Below are positions 1-6,926 of a DNA stretch of 9,162 bases, piece by piece. A model generated the notes under the pieces. That model was not told where the DNA came from and searched no databases. It was given only the letters and a program-made list of their open reading frames with translations. The DNA is taken from NCBI GenBank assembly GCA_041655595.1, contig JBBAFB010000091.1, forward strand, positions 1 to 9,162, read 5' to 3'. Origin of the DNA: JBBAFB01 sp041655595. Its GTDB lineage: Bacteria; Bacillota; DULZ01. A program made the translations under genes and the position numbers. Within the stretch, counting starts at the first letter, position 1. The number at the start of each line of letters is the position of its first letter.

Positions 1-26
1 GCTCCTTTGTTTACTGCCTAATTATA
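1..26 (-). promoter_or_regulatory. Possible -10 box and ribosome binding site of a divergent gene beyond the left edge
   Basis: Read on the minus strand, positions 26-21 are a perfect TATAAT and positions 8-1 are AAAGGAGC, a good Shine-Dalgarno. Together they would serve a gene starting just outside the window and running left. No properly spaced -35 box is visible (a TTTACA lies 23 bases upstream, too far), and the start codon itself cannot be seen, so this is a weak inference. Confidence 0.35.
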
Positions 27-356
27 TCTTACCAGTTAATACCCAAGGGTGTAAATCCGATGCAGGGAATAAATAAAAAAAGTTAGCCTGTTTTTTAAAA
101 GTATGGCGGGTAGATACATTATTGAAGCAAGTTTGAGATTTTTAAAAAATTTGATTCGATAGCAGGAAAAATTGTTTTGATGGCTAATAGTTAAATTATA
201 GCGGGCATATGTCCATAATTTTTAAATTCAGGTTTAGGGGAGTTTGTGGGGAAAAATCGGGGCTGTTTTTTTTGTTTAAATATTTCGCAAGTTGTATTTA
301 GGTAAAAATCTTTAACTAGCACATAGGTAATTTATAAGAGATAAGGAGGGATTTAC
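1..356. other. Non-coding leader, no gene recognised
   Basis: AT-rich stretch of 356 bases without a convincing reading frame on either strand. I found no riboswitch, T-box, tRNA or repeat signature. Its right end supplies the ribosome binding site AAGGAGGG (343-350) of the flavoenzyme gene. No -35/-10 pair with good spacing stands out for that gene, so its promoter is not assigned. The first bases carry minus-strand signals of a possible divergent gene off the left edge, listed separately. Confidence 0.6.
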
Positions 357-2234
357 ATGCAAATCGGCAATGTGTTTTTAAGAAATGAATTTATTATGGC
401 CCCCATAAAAACCGGCTACGGGGATCAAAGTGGAAATGTAGCAAGCAAGCACCTTCACTTTTACAAAAGAAGGGCCTGGTCGGTTGGGGCAATTATACCG
501 GAACCCTTTTATTTGGATAAAAGCTTGCGAGAGCTACCGACCCAGATGGGAATAGATACTGACGACAAAATTACAGGGTTAAAAAAACTTACGGCCGTCG
601 TGCATGATGGCGGAGCTAAGGCAATTGCCCACCTCAACCACCCGGGCAGGATGGCCAACCCCAAAATATCCGGCAACGTTTTTTATTCCTCAACGAGTAG
701 GCCCTGTACAAACGGGGGCGCAACTCCCGAAAAACTGGCAATCGGGGAAATAAAAACTGTTGTTGAGCTATTCAAAAATGGAGCCGTCAGGGCAGCTAAA
801 GCCAACTTTGATCTTGTTGAATTACAGTTTGGACACGGTTACTTGGTGGCCCAGTTTCTTTCCCCAAAAATAAATGACAGAACCGACGAATATGGCGGCA
901 GCTTTGAAAACCGCACTCGTCTTGCCAGGGAAATACTGCAGGCGGTAAAAGCAACCGTTGGTGTTCCCATAATAATCAGGATTAGCGCAACCGATATGGT
1001 GGCAGGCGGGGTTAACCTAGCTGAGATGAAAGAGTTTGCAAGGATACTCGGTCAAGAAGGGGCAAGTGCCATTCATGTTTCCTTGGGCTCAGTCTGTGAA
1101 ACTCCGCCGTGGTTTTTTCAGCATATGTTTGTTCCCAAGGGCAGATCCTGGGAGATGGCAAAAACCATAAAAGACACGGTTGATATACCGATTATTGCCG
1201 TCGGCCAAGTAAATGAGTTTCAGGATATTGATTTAATTAAAAGTGAACAATTGGCGGATTTTATCGCTATCGGTAGACAACTGGTTGCGGATCCGGATTT
1301 CATAGCCAAATACTATGGACAAATCAAGGCAGCGGTAAAGCCTTGTTTGGCCTGTGAGGAGGGCTGTTTAGGGGGAGTAAAATCCGGAAAGGGTTTGCAA
1401 TGCCTTGTCAACCCTACGGTAGGCAAAGAAGCTGAGCCTGTAAAACCGGCCCGGACAGCAAAAAAATATGGGGTAGTGGGGGGAGGCCTGGCAGGCATGC
1501 AAGCTGCTTTGACACTTAGGGAGCAGGGCCACCATGTCACTTTGTTCGAAAAGGGGAAACTTGGCGGTCAATTTAATTTTGCTCCCTTGACACCTAATAA
1601 AAAATCAATGGAAAAATTGATTCCCTATTTTATAAGGGAGTTAAGGGATAAGCAGGTTGAGGTGGTCTTGGCCGAAGCGAAAGAAACCGAACTGGTCAGC
1701 TTTGACGGCATTATTTTAGCAACCGGATCAAAGCCCGCCGGTTTAGAAATTCCGGGTTTGGATAATTTTTACCGAACGGAAATCCTACTGGAGGAGAATT
1801 TGCCGGAGCATAAAAATGTGCTGATTATCGGCGGAGGCTTGATAGGGGTAGATATTGCCACAGCCCTAATACCCAAAAAGAATAAAATCACCATTGTTAA
1901 AAGGACAACGGATTTTGGCGAGGATATGGAGGCCATTGCCAAGACTCTGTCTTTAAAAATGATGGAAGAAAATCAGGTTGTGTTTAGCGAATACACCCAT
2001 ATCAAGAGGGTGGAGGGCAAAACTGTTTATGCAGAAAAAGCAGGTAGGGAGCTCAAATTTGAAAATATAGATCTGATTGTGGTTTCCACAGGTCTGCGGA
2101 GCTTTAATCCCTTGGAGGTAAGTCTAAAGGGCAAACTGCCGCTTTATGTAGTTGGAGATGCCAAAAAAGTAGGCAATGCACAAGCTGCCATTCAAGATGG
2201 TTACCAAGTCGGGTTGGAAATCGGTCAGAAATAA
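357..2234 (+). CDS. Old Yellow Enzyme/2,4-dienoyl-CoA reductase-type flavoprotein (NADH:flavin oxidoreductase)
   Basis: 625 residues, within the usual range for the FMN + 4Fe-4S + FAD/NAD class (FadH, bacterial enoate and trimethylamine-dehydrogenase-like enzymes). Residues 1-325 form the FMN TIM barrel, with HLNHPGR (92-98), HGYLVAQFLSP (160-170, containing the conserved Tyr) and DEYGGSFENR (177-186). The iron-sulphur cysteines are C330, C333, C337 and C349. A FAD Rossmann motif GGGLAG (375-380), an NAD(P) motif GGGLIG (492-497) and a C-terminal VVGDAKKVGNA segment (598-608) complete the pyridine-nucleotide-disulphide-reductase half. The family passes hydride from NAD(P)H through FAD and the cluster to FMN, which reduces an activated C=C bond; the substrate here is unknown. 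It should be cytosolic. The ATG follows AAGGAGGG with 6 bases spacing. It is monocistronic and ends in a shared terminator. Confidence 0.93.
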   Translation: MQIGNVFLRNEFIMAPIKTGYGDQSGNVASKHLHFYKRRAWSVGAIIPEPFYLDKSLRELPTQMGIDTDDKITGLKKLTAVVHDGGAKAIAHLNHPGRMANPKISGNVFYSSTSRPCTNGGATPEKLAIGEIKTVVELFKNGAVRAAKANFDLVELQFGHGYLVAQFLSPKINDRTDEYGGSFENRTRLAREILQAVKATVGVPIIIRISATDMVAGGVNLAEMKEFARILGQEGASAIHVSLGSVCETPPWFFQHMFVPKGRSWEMAKTIKDTVDIPIIAVGQVNEFQDIDLIKSEQLADFIAIGRQLVADPDFIAKYYGQIKAAVKPCLACEEGCLGGVKSGKGLQCLVNPTVGKEAEPVKPARTAKKYGVVGGGLAGMQAALTLREQGHHVTLFEKGKLGGQFNFAPLTPNKKSMEKLIPYFIRELRDKQVEVVLAEAKETELVSFDGIILATGSKPAGLEIPGLDNFYRTEILLEENLPEHKNVLIIGGGLIGVDIATALIPKKNKITIVKRTTDFGEDMEAIAKTLSLKMMEENQVVFSEYTHIKRVEGKTVYAEKAGRELKFENIDLIVVSTGLRSFNPLEVSLKGKLPLYVVGDAKKVGNAQAAIQDGYQVGLEIGQK

Positions 2235-2258
2235 TGTTCCAATTAAAAAGAATTATTA

Positions 2259-2293
2259 AAAAAGTGCCCTGGTATCGAAACCGGGCACTTTTT
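2259..2293. terminator. Bidirectional rho-independent terminator between convergent genes
   Basis: A perfect 11-bp inverted repeat, AAAAAGTGCCC (2259-2269) against GGGCACTTTTT (2283-2293), can extend by GG/CC inside the loop past a bulged T. Because the stem begins in A's and ends in T's, it gives a U-tract whichever strand is transcribed. It sits 24 bases after the flavoenzyme stop and 13 bases after the stop of the minus-strand gene, so it can serve both. Confidence 0.9.
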
Positions 2294-2306
2294 AGTTGGG
2301 TGTTTT

Positions 2307-3809
2307 TTAAATAAGTCCAAATAAAACAATACTCGCAAGTGCAATACTTAAGAAATTGACCAGATCATTATCTACAAATTTAAACCCGCGAATAAGTTTG
2401 GTCGGTTTGCCATTGTATTCACTCTTTTCCGTCTCTCCTTTTAGCTCATCAGAGTAATAGATTCCCTGTACGGTCGCCCCAAGGATGGAATCAATTGTGG
2501 AGCCTATAAAACCACCCAAGGAAACCAGCAGGAAAATATTCAGGTAATTAAAGCCTAACTGTTCGTTATAAGTAAGAGCCAGCATTAAACTAACAAACAG
2601 GGCTATTACCACGGAGCCAACCAAAGAAGAAAAGGTGCCGAAAAAACTGACCGCTCCGGAGGTTCCCTTGGCTACAGGCCTAAAGGTTCTTAAAGAGATA
2701 GGATTTTTTTTGTTCAGGATACCTAACTCTGTAGCCCAGGTATCGGCACTGGCGGCAGCAAAGGAGATGCCCAGCAGCACTAAAAAAACGGGATTGTTCG
2801 TCAGATAAAATAAAACAGAGTGAATCATGCCAATACCGCCATTGGCAAAAACCTGCAATATATCTCGTCTGCCGGTTTTGTGAAACCTTAGGGCAACTGC
2901 TGCTTTTTTGCTTCTCTTAAAATGGCTAAGAGCACTGGAAGTAAGGAAAAAGAGAATCATGGTGCTAAAACCATAAAAGCCTGTGGTAGCGTAGATAATT
3001 GTACCTATAATGGTTGCGCCTGCAGCGCCGCCGGTGGTGAGGGATTGCTTAAGGTATGCTCCGTAGGCAATCAAAAAACTTAAGGCAAATCCCATGGCGG
3101 CCAGGTAGGCGGTGAAAAACAAGCTATCGTTTTCCAGCAGATAGTAGGCAACTAAGGTAATTAAAATGGGAACTGTCAGGTTGTCCAAACCATAGGGTGT
3201 ATAGGCTTCAATTAAGGTCGCGACAATCGCCAAAGCAAAGCCGATTCTGATGGTGTTGAAATCAAAGCCAGCAAAGATGCCCAGTATCACTGTGGAAACC
3301 GCGAAGGAAAACACAAACATGGCAATTGAGCCTTCAATGCTTTTTACAGTGCTAAAAATTTTAAATTTTAAGCGTCCGAATTTTTCCCCGATCAAAGCTG
3401 CAAAGCCATCACCATAGCCCATGACTAAAATACCCAAGGCCCCCAGATGTTTTAAATCTGCTCCCAACAAACCTCCATTCCAAGTGAGCAAAATAAGTAC
3501 CAAGAGTGAAACGGGGAAGTAAACTGTACCCAAGTCGGATTTATCCTGACCTCTTTCCATACTTTTGATTAAGTCTTTTTTGTAGGAATAATAGTTTAGG
3601 ATAATAAAGAGGATGGGTGGAATAATGGCATAAACCAAATCATTGATCAAAAACATGGCGATCAACCACCAATGAGAAACCCCAATATGAACAAATTTGC
3701 GAGTAAATTCTGTGGAGAATTTGCCCAATTTCCTGATTAGTTCGGACAGGATCAGTATTAATACCACAAAGATTATGGAAATGACAACACCTTTAATGTC
3801 GTGAAGCAT
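2307..3809 (-). CDS. Fused VTE5-like prenol kinase and DUF92 (VTE6-like) integral membrane protein
   Basis: About 500 residues with many hydrophobic helices. The N-terminal half (about 1-230) matches the phytol/dolichol kinase and CTP-transferase superfamily: RKFVHIG (37-43), GDGFAALIGEKFGR (133-146), KSIEGS (156-161) and LDNLTVP (208-214). The C-terminal half (about 235-500) is DUF92: GGAAGATIIG (260-269), GTSGAVSFFGT (382-392), GSTIDSILGATVQ (436-448) and DNDLVNFLS (480-488). In plants VTE5 phosphorylates phytol and VTE6, a DUF92 protein, adds the second phosphate, so the fusion suggests two-step conversion of an isoprenoid alcohol to its diphosphate in the membrane; the substrate is inferred. 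I chose ATG 3809 because GGGGGTGG lies 5 bases upstream. A GTG at 3818, three codons earlier, overlaps that motif and is less likely. Transcribed from its own promoter and convergent with the flavoenzyme. Confidence 0.88.
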   Translation of the reverse strand: MLHDIKGVVISIIFVVLILILSELIRKLGKFSTEFTRKFVHIGVSHWWLIAMFLINDLVYAIIPPILFIILNYYSYKKDLIKSMERGQDKSDLGTVYFPVSLLVLILLTWNGGLLGADLKHLGALGILVMGYGDGFAALIGEKFGRLKFKIFSTVKSIEGSIAMFVFSFAVSTVILGIFAGFDFNTIRIGFALAIVATLIEAYTPYGLDNLTVPILITLVAYYLLENDSLFFTAYLAAMGFALSFLIAYGAYLKQSLTTGGAAGATIIGTIIYATTGFYGFSTMILFFLTSSALSHFKRSKKAAVALRFHKTGRRDILQVFANGGIGMIHSVLFYLTNNPVFLVLLGISFAAASADTWATELGILNKKNPISLRTFRPVAKGTSGAVSFFGTFSSLVGSVVIALFVSLMLALTYNEQLGFNYLNIFLLVSLGGFIGSTIDSILGATVQGIYYSDELKGETEKSEYNGKPTKLIRGFKFVDNDLVNFLSIALASIVLFGLI

Positions 3810-3814
3810 TAGGT

Positions 3815-3822
3815 CCACCCCC
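3815..3822 (-). promoter_or_regulatory. Ribosome binding site that decides the start of the prenol kinase fusion
   Basis: On the minus strand GGGGGTGG (3822-3815) sits 5 bases before ATG 3809. It contains the alternative GTG start at 3818, which itself has no purine-rich motif at a sensible distance. This favours the ATG. Confidence 0.6.
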
Positions 3823-3866
3823 GTGATTTAAGTACAAAGTGATTTTTTCAAAATATTCCTACTTTG

Positions 3867-3895
3867 ATTATAAGTAATATTTTGCTCGGTGTAAA
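3867..3895 (-). promoter_or_regulatory. Sigma-A-type promoter of the prenol kinase fusion
   Basis: On the minus strand TTTACA (3895-3890) and a perfect TATAAT (3872-3867) are separated by exactly 17 bases. Transcription would start near 3860, leaving about 50 bases of untranslated leader before ATG 3809. Confidence 0.8.
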
Positions 3896-3901
3896 TGAAA
3901 G

Positions 3902-3931
3902 AAGTCAATTTCTTATTTAATTCATTGACTT
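3902..3931. promoter_or_regulatory. Inverted repeat between divergent promoters, candidate operator
   Basis: AAGTCAAT (3902-3909) is repeated inverted as ATTGACTT (3924-3931) with 14 bases between. The right arm covers the -35 box of the rightward promoter. The left arm lies just upstream of the -35 box (3895-3890) of the leftward promoter. A dimeric regulator bound here could control both directions. The regulator is unknown, and the arms do not match the GTTAAC-type BirA biotin operator. Confidence 0.45.
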
Positions 3932-3953
3932 ACCCATTTTAAGGTATTAGTAT
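3925..3953 (+). promoter_or_regulatory. Sigma-A-type promoter of the ATP-grasp/bioY pair
   Basis: TTGACT (3925-3930) and TAGTAT (3948-3953) are separated by 17 bases, each one or two bases off consensus. Transcription would start about 40 bases before the ATP-grasp start codon. Confidence 0.65.
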
Positions 3954-4002
3954 AAAAACTAGATGGGGAATAATAGTAAAACAATTAAGGAGGTGACTTT
4001 TT

Positions 4003-5049
4003 GTGGAAACTAGATTAGCCAGTCTAAAAAGCATTGCAACGGATAAAAATAAAAAAAATTATTTTGTGATAGTTAAAGAGCTTTCATCTTTATGGATTAA
4101 GGACGGTGAATTCCCCAAGCAATATTTTTTAAGATTAGCTTACAAAAAAGGTGCCCCGAATTATAAGAATTTTACTCCTGAGAGTGTTCTGAAAAAGCTG
4201 TGGCTCTCCAAAGAACTGCACTCGGAAGCAACTACTGAGACCTTAAGGAACAAAATCAAGTTTGAGGAGTTTTGCCGAAGTAAAAACATCCCCACGCCCA
4301 AAATCTTAGGACATAATGACGAGGAAAATTTCTTTTTTAATGGGGTTCGGATTCGGCTAGAGGATAGCGATCTTTTCTTAGGCCTCTTGAAGGAAGTTCT
4401 GCAAATGACTGAGAGCAATAGTGTTTTTCTAAAACCCTTAGCCGGGATTCAAGGCCGGGGTTGTTTCAAAATTAATTTTGAACAATTGGAAGATATTCAA
4501 TTAGTGGAGGAAATATTTAAAACCATCGTAAATTCAAAATATATTATTCAGGAAACCATCAAACAGCATCCGCAGGTTAGTAAAATATATGCTCATAGCG
4601 TTAATACCGTTAGGTTGGATACCTACATAAAGGAAGATGGACAAGTAGAAATTCTATCGGGGCTAATGAGATTCGGTGTTAAGGAGGGTATTGTGGATAA
4701 CCCTAGGGCCGGCGGCTTTTTTATGCCCTTGGATTTACAAAAAGGTGTTTTAAAAGATTATGGTATGCAGCCTTTAACTGTGGGGAATAAAATTTTTTAT
4801 CAGCATCCGGATACACTAGTAAGCCTGGTAGGATATCGGATACCCTATGTTGATGAGGCAAAAGCACTGGTAAAAAGGGCCGCAAAAGAGTTAGGGGATA
4901 GATTAGTGGGCTGGGATGTGGCAATCAGTGAAGATGGCCCAATATTGATAGAAGGTAATAGTAATTATGCCATAGGTATGGCGGAAACAGCTTATGGCGG
5001 CTATATGCAGCATGAGCTGTTTCGGGAGATAGTTAAAAAATATGCATAA
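4003..5049 (+). CDS. Sugar-transfer-associated ATP-grasp family protein
   Basis: 348 residues of the ATP-grasp fold, resembling the family named sugar-transfer-associated ATP-grasp and related to alpha-L-glutamate ligases. Visible motifs are the glycine-rich nucleotide loop FLKPLAGIQGRG (142-153), the YIIQETIKQHP strand (180-190), NTVRLDTY (201-208), DNPRAGG (232-238) and the metal-binding end GWDVAISEDGP...LIEGN (303-319). Such enzymes use ATP to activate a carboxylate and join it to an amine or thiol; substrates of this subgroup are not established, though relatives lie in cell-surface polysaccharide loci. No signal peptide or membrane segment is seen, so it should be cytosolic. The start is GTG 4003, 9 bases after AAGGAGG. 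It shares a transcript with bioY 24 bases downstream, a pairing whose logic is unclear. Confidence 0.85.
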   Translation: METRLASLKSIATDKNKKNYFVIVKELSSLWIKDGEFPKQYFLRLAYKKGAPNYKNFTPESVLKKLWLSKELHSEATTETLRNKIKFEEFCRSKNIPTPKILGHNDEENFFFNGVRIRLEDSDLFLGLLKEVLQMTESNSVFLKPLAGIQGRGCFKINFEQLEDIQLVEEIFKTIVNSKYIIQETIKQHPQVSKIYAHSVNTVRLDTYIKEDGQVEILSGLMRFGVKEGIVDNPRAGGFFMPLDLQKGVLKDYGMQPLTVGNKIFYQHPDTLVSLVGYRIPYVDEAKALVKRAAKELGDRLVGWDVAISEDGPILIEGNSNYAIGMAETAYGGYMQHELFREIVKKYA

Positions 5050-5073
5050 TATTTCAGTTAACAGGGGAGAAGA

Positions 5074-5616
5074 ATGAAAACAAAGGAAATGCTTATGTGC
5101 GCTTTAATGGTGGCAGTTTTGGCTGTTCTGGCCCAAATAGCGATTCCCATCGGTCCCGTCCCTTTTACGATGTCCATTATGGGCGTGTTTTTGGCCGGTG
5201 GATTATTAGGTAGCAGATTAGGGGCTGTTACCATGTTGGTCTACTTATTGTTAGGTGCCTTCGGTTTGCCTATTTTTTCGGGAACCAAGGGAGGTTTTGC
5301 GGTAATCGCGGGCCCGACGGGGGGTTTTCTGTGGGGCTATGTAATAGCCGCTTACTTAGTGGGTTACTTTTATCAAGGTGATGGAAAATTTAATTCCAAG
5401 CGGCTTAATTTTTCCTTAGGTGCGGTTTTGGGACTAGTGGTTATTTATACCTTGGGTGTAATTCAATTAAAATTTGTTTTAGGTTTAGGTACTTTAGAGG
5501 CACTGGCTATGGGGGTTACACCGTTTATTATTCCGGATTTAATTAAAATATTTTTAGTAGCCATAATTATTATTCCATTAAAGAATGCCCTGAAGGAAGC
5601 AAATATTTTGGTTTAA
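5074..5616 (+). CDS. bioY: BioY, biotin ECF transporter S component
   Basis: 180 residues, the normal BioY length, almost entirely hydrophobic with about six membrane helices. Diagnostic features are IPIGPVPFTM (24-33) after the first helix, AGGLLGSRLGA (41-51), and the loop GLPIFSGTKGG (64-74) followed by GPTGGFLWG (80-88). BioY captures biotin in the cytoplasmic membrane, usually together with an energising EcfT and EcfA module. No bioM or bioN gene is adjacent, so it probably uses a shared ECF module encoded elsewhere. ATG 5074 follows AGGGGAGA closely. It is the second gene of the pair led by the ATP-grasp gene. No clear terminator is seen after it. Confidence 0.93.
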   Translation: MKTKEMLMCALMVAVLAVLAQIAIPIGPVPFTMSIMGVFLAGGLLGSRLGAVTMLVYLLLGAFGLPIFSGTKGGFAVIAGPTGGFLWGYVIAAYLVGYFYQGDGKFNSKRLNFSLGAVLGLVVIYTLGVIQLKFVLGLGTLEALAMGVTPFIIPDLIKIFLVAIIIIPLKNALKEANILV

Positions 5617-5708
5617 GTGGTGATAATTTTTTAGCGCTGAGCAGGTAAAGAAGATAATATCTAGAATTAAAGTAAAAGGATTCATTATCAATTAAAGGAG
5701 GTATTCTT

Positions 5709-6038
5709 ATGTGGCAATGTCAAGTTTGCGGTTATATCCATGACGGAGATGAAGCACCGGAAAGGTGTCCGAAATGTGGTGCGCCTAAAGAGAAGTTTAT
5801 TGAGCTGCCTACCGAAAAGGCGGAGTTGGTTGTAAGATCTCGTTTTACCAATCAGTTATTGGCGGAAGTGATGGGTTTGGGTGAAGAACTGCTGGGTTTG
5901 GCAGCGGAGGGTATCGAAGACAAATTGGACCCTGCTTGCGTTAAAATTTTTCAGTATATTGAAAAGGCAGGATTGGAAATGCTACAGATGGCTAAAGCCG
6001 AAATTGCAACTCATATTTCAAAAGGAAAATGGGGTTAA
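5709..6038 (+). CDS. Small protein with N-terminal rubrerythrin-type rubredoxin domain
   Basis: 109 residues. The first 30 hold a rubredoxin-like iron site with C4-x2-C7 and C20-x2-C23, 12 residues apart. This is the short form found at the end of rubrerythrins, not the long spacing of classical rubredoxin. Residues about 40-105 look helical and amphipathic and have no ferritin-like iron ligands that I can recognise, so this is not a rubrerythrin. Its role is probably one-electron transfer in oxygen or peroxide defence, in the cytosol; the partner is presumably the next gene product. ATG 5709 has AAAGGAGG (5694-5701) 7 bases upstream. The 92-base gap before it contains GATAAT (5653-5658), a possible -10, but no good -35. 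Confidence 0.85.
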   Translation: MWQCQVCGYIHDGDEAPERCPKCGAPKEKFIELPTEKAELVVRSRFTNQLLAEVMGLGEELLGLAAEGIEDKLDPACVKIFQYIEKAGLEMLQMAKAEIATHISKGKWG

Positions 6039-6062
6039 AATTGTTTTCTAGGAGGCTGGCTG

Positions 6063-6743
6063 ATGAAAAAGTGGCTTTGTAAGGTGTGCGGTTATATTCA
6101 CGAGGGGGAGGCCCCCCCGGATGTTTGCCCCATTTGCGGAGTAGGTCCTGAGGAATTTGAAGAAATAATAGAAAAGGACGAGGTTGCAAAAGAAGTTTCC
6201 CCAGCGGAGATCAAAGGGGGAGCCAAAATAGCCGGTTTAGTTGCCGGTGGCAATCAAAAAGAGGCAATCTTTAAAATTGGCTACGGTCTCTATGTGGTTA
6301 CCTCACAAAAGGGTGGTCAGCTCAATGGACAAGTTTGCAACACTGTTTTTCAGATCACCAGTGACCCCCAAAGGGTAGCTGTTGCGTTGAATCACGATAA
6401 TTTAACTAACGAATTTGTAAAAGCCAGCGGTTTGATTACCATCAATGTCTTGGGTAAGGGTAATTTTGAGGACATTAAAAGGTTTGGCTACCAATCGGGG
6501 CACAAGGTGAACAAATTTAAAGATTACAACTTTGGCGAGAGTCCTACAAACGGTTGCCCGGTTTTATTGAATGCCGTTGCCTACCTTGATCTTAAAATAG
6601 ATCCGAAGTTGGTGATGGAGGTCGGCACCCATACCCTTTTTGTGGGGGAAGTGGTTGACGGAGGTTTGGTTAAAGACGGGGAGCCCATTACCTACAACTT
6701 TTATAGAGCCAACAGGGCCAAACCGGAATCCTGGGAAGGATAG
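6063..6743 (+). CDS. Rubredoxin-flavin reductase fusion (high-molecular-weight rubredoxin, Hrb-like)
   Basis: 226 residues. An N-terminal short-spaced rubredoxin domain (C6, C9, C22, C25) is followed by a linker (about 32-64) and a flavin-reductase-like FMN-binding domain (about 68-215), with IGYGLYVVTSQ (72-82), GQVCNTVFQIT (89-99), LITINVLG (124-131) and GTHTLFVGEV (188-197). The same two modules make up Hrb of Moorella, which carries electrons from NADH to a flavodiiron protein that reduces oxygen or nitric oxide. That role is inferred here, and no flavodiiron gene is visible in the window. ATG 6063 follows TAGGAGG (6049-6055). The gene starts 24 bases after the other rubredoxin-headed gene, so the two form an operon. 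Their rubredoxin heads are clearly similar to each other, pointing to domain duplication. Confidence 0.9.
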   Translation: MKKWLCKVCGYIHEGEAPPDVCPICGVGPEEFEEIIEKDEVAKEVSPAEIKGGAKIAGLVAGGNQKEAIFKIGYGLYVVTSQKGGQLNGQVCNTVFQITSDPQRVAVALNHDNLTNEFVKASGLITINVLGKGNFEDIKRFGYQSGHKVNKFKDYNFGESPTNGCPVLLNAVAYLDLKIDPKLVMEVGTHTLFVGEVVDGGLVKDGEPITYNFYRANRAKPESWEG

Positions 6744-6749
6744 ATCATG

Positions 6750-6777
6750 TTGACATCCCTTAACGGAGTGTTATAAC
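6750..6777 (+). promoter_or_regulatory. Promoter upstream of the truncated tRNA-Gly
   Basis: A perfect -35 TTGACA (6750-6755) and TATAAC (6772-6777), inside the palindrome GTTATAAC, are 16 bases apart. It lies 7 bases past the flavin reductase stop and about 50 bases before the tRNA fragment, so it most likely was the tRNA promoter. Confidence 0.6.
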
Positions 6778-6826
6778 ATTTTATGATGACGATAAAAATT
6801 ATTTCTTCAGCCATTTGGATGGCAAT

Positions 6827-6865
6827 GCGGCTGTAGCTCAATGGTAGAGTATCAGCTTCCCAAGC
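6827..6865 (+). tRNA. tRNA-Gly (CCC), 5' half only, interrupted in the anticodon stem
   Basis: The acceptor strand GCGGCTG is followed by TA, a D arm GCTC...GAGT with AATGGTA loop, the anticodon stem strand TCAGC and loop TTCCCAA. This puts CCC at positions 34-36. The 3' stem strand should read GCTGA but only GC is present, after which the sequence becomes unrelated AT-rich DNA. There is no variable loop, T arm or acceptor 3' strand here or elsewhere in the window. The fragment cannot make a tRNA alone. I read it as the chromosomal side of an attachment site. A complete copy may be rebuilt at the far end of the element. Confidence 0.85.
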
Positions 6866-6892
6866 CAAAAATTAAATAACTTACAAACATAG

Positions 6893-6922
6893 ATAGCACA
6901 AGGCATACAAGCCCTGTGCTAT
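6893..6922. terminator. Hairpin, probable terminator at the element left end
   Basis: ATAGCACAAGGC (6893-6904) pairs with GCCCTGTGCTAT (6911-6922) over 12 positions with one mismatch around a 6-base loop. It is followed on the plus strand by TTTTCATTT. It may end transcription entering from the tRNA promoter, or be part of the recombination site. The T-run is short, so the terminator reading is tentative. Confidence 0.5.
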
Positions 6923-6926
6923 TTTC

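Noticed and set aside
5057..5062. GTTAAC upstream of bioY as a BirA biotin operator
   Set aside because: Only one half-site is present; a BirA operator needs a second inverted half about 15 bases away.
6810..6823. Small hairpin GCCAT-TTGG-ATGGC just before the tRNA
   Set aside because: Only five base pairs and no T-run; too weak to call a terminator or regulatory element.
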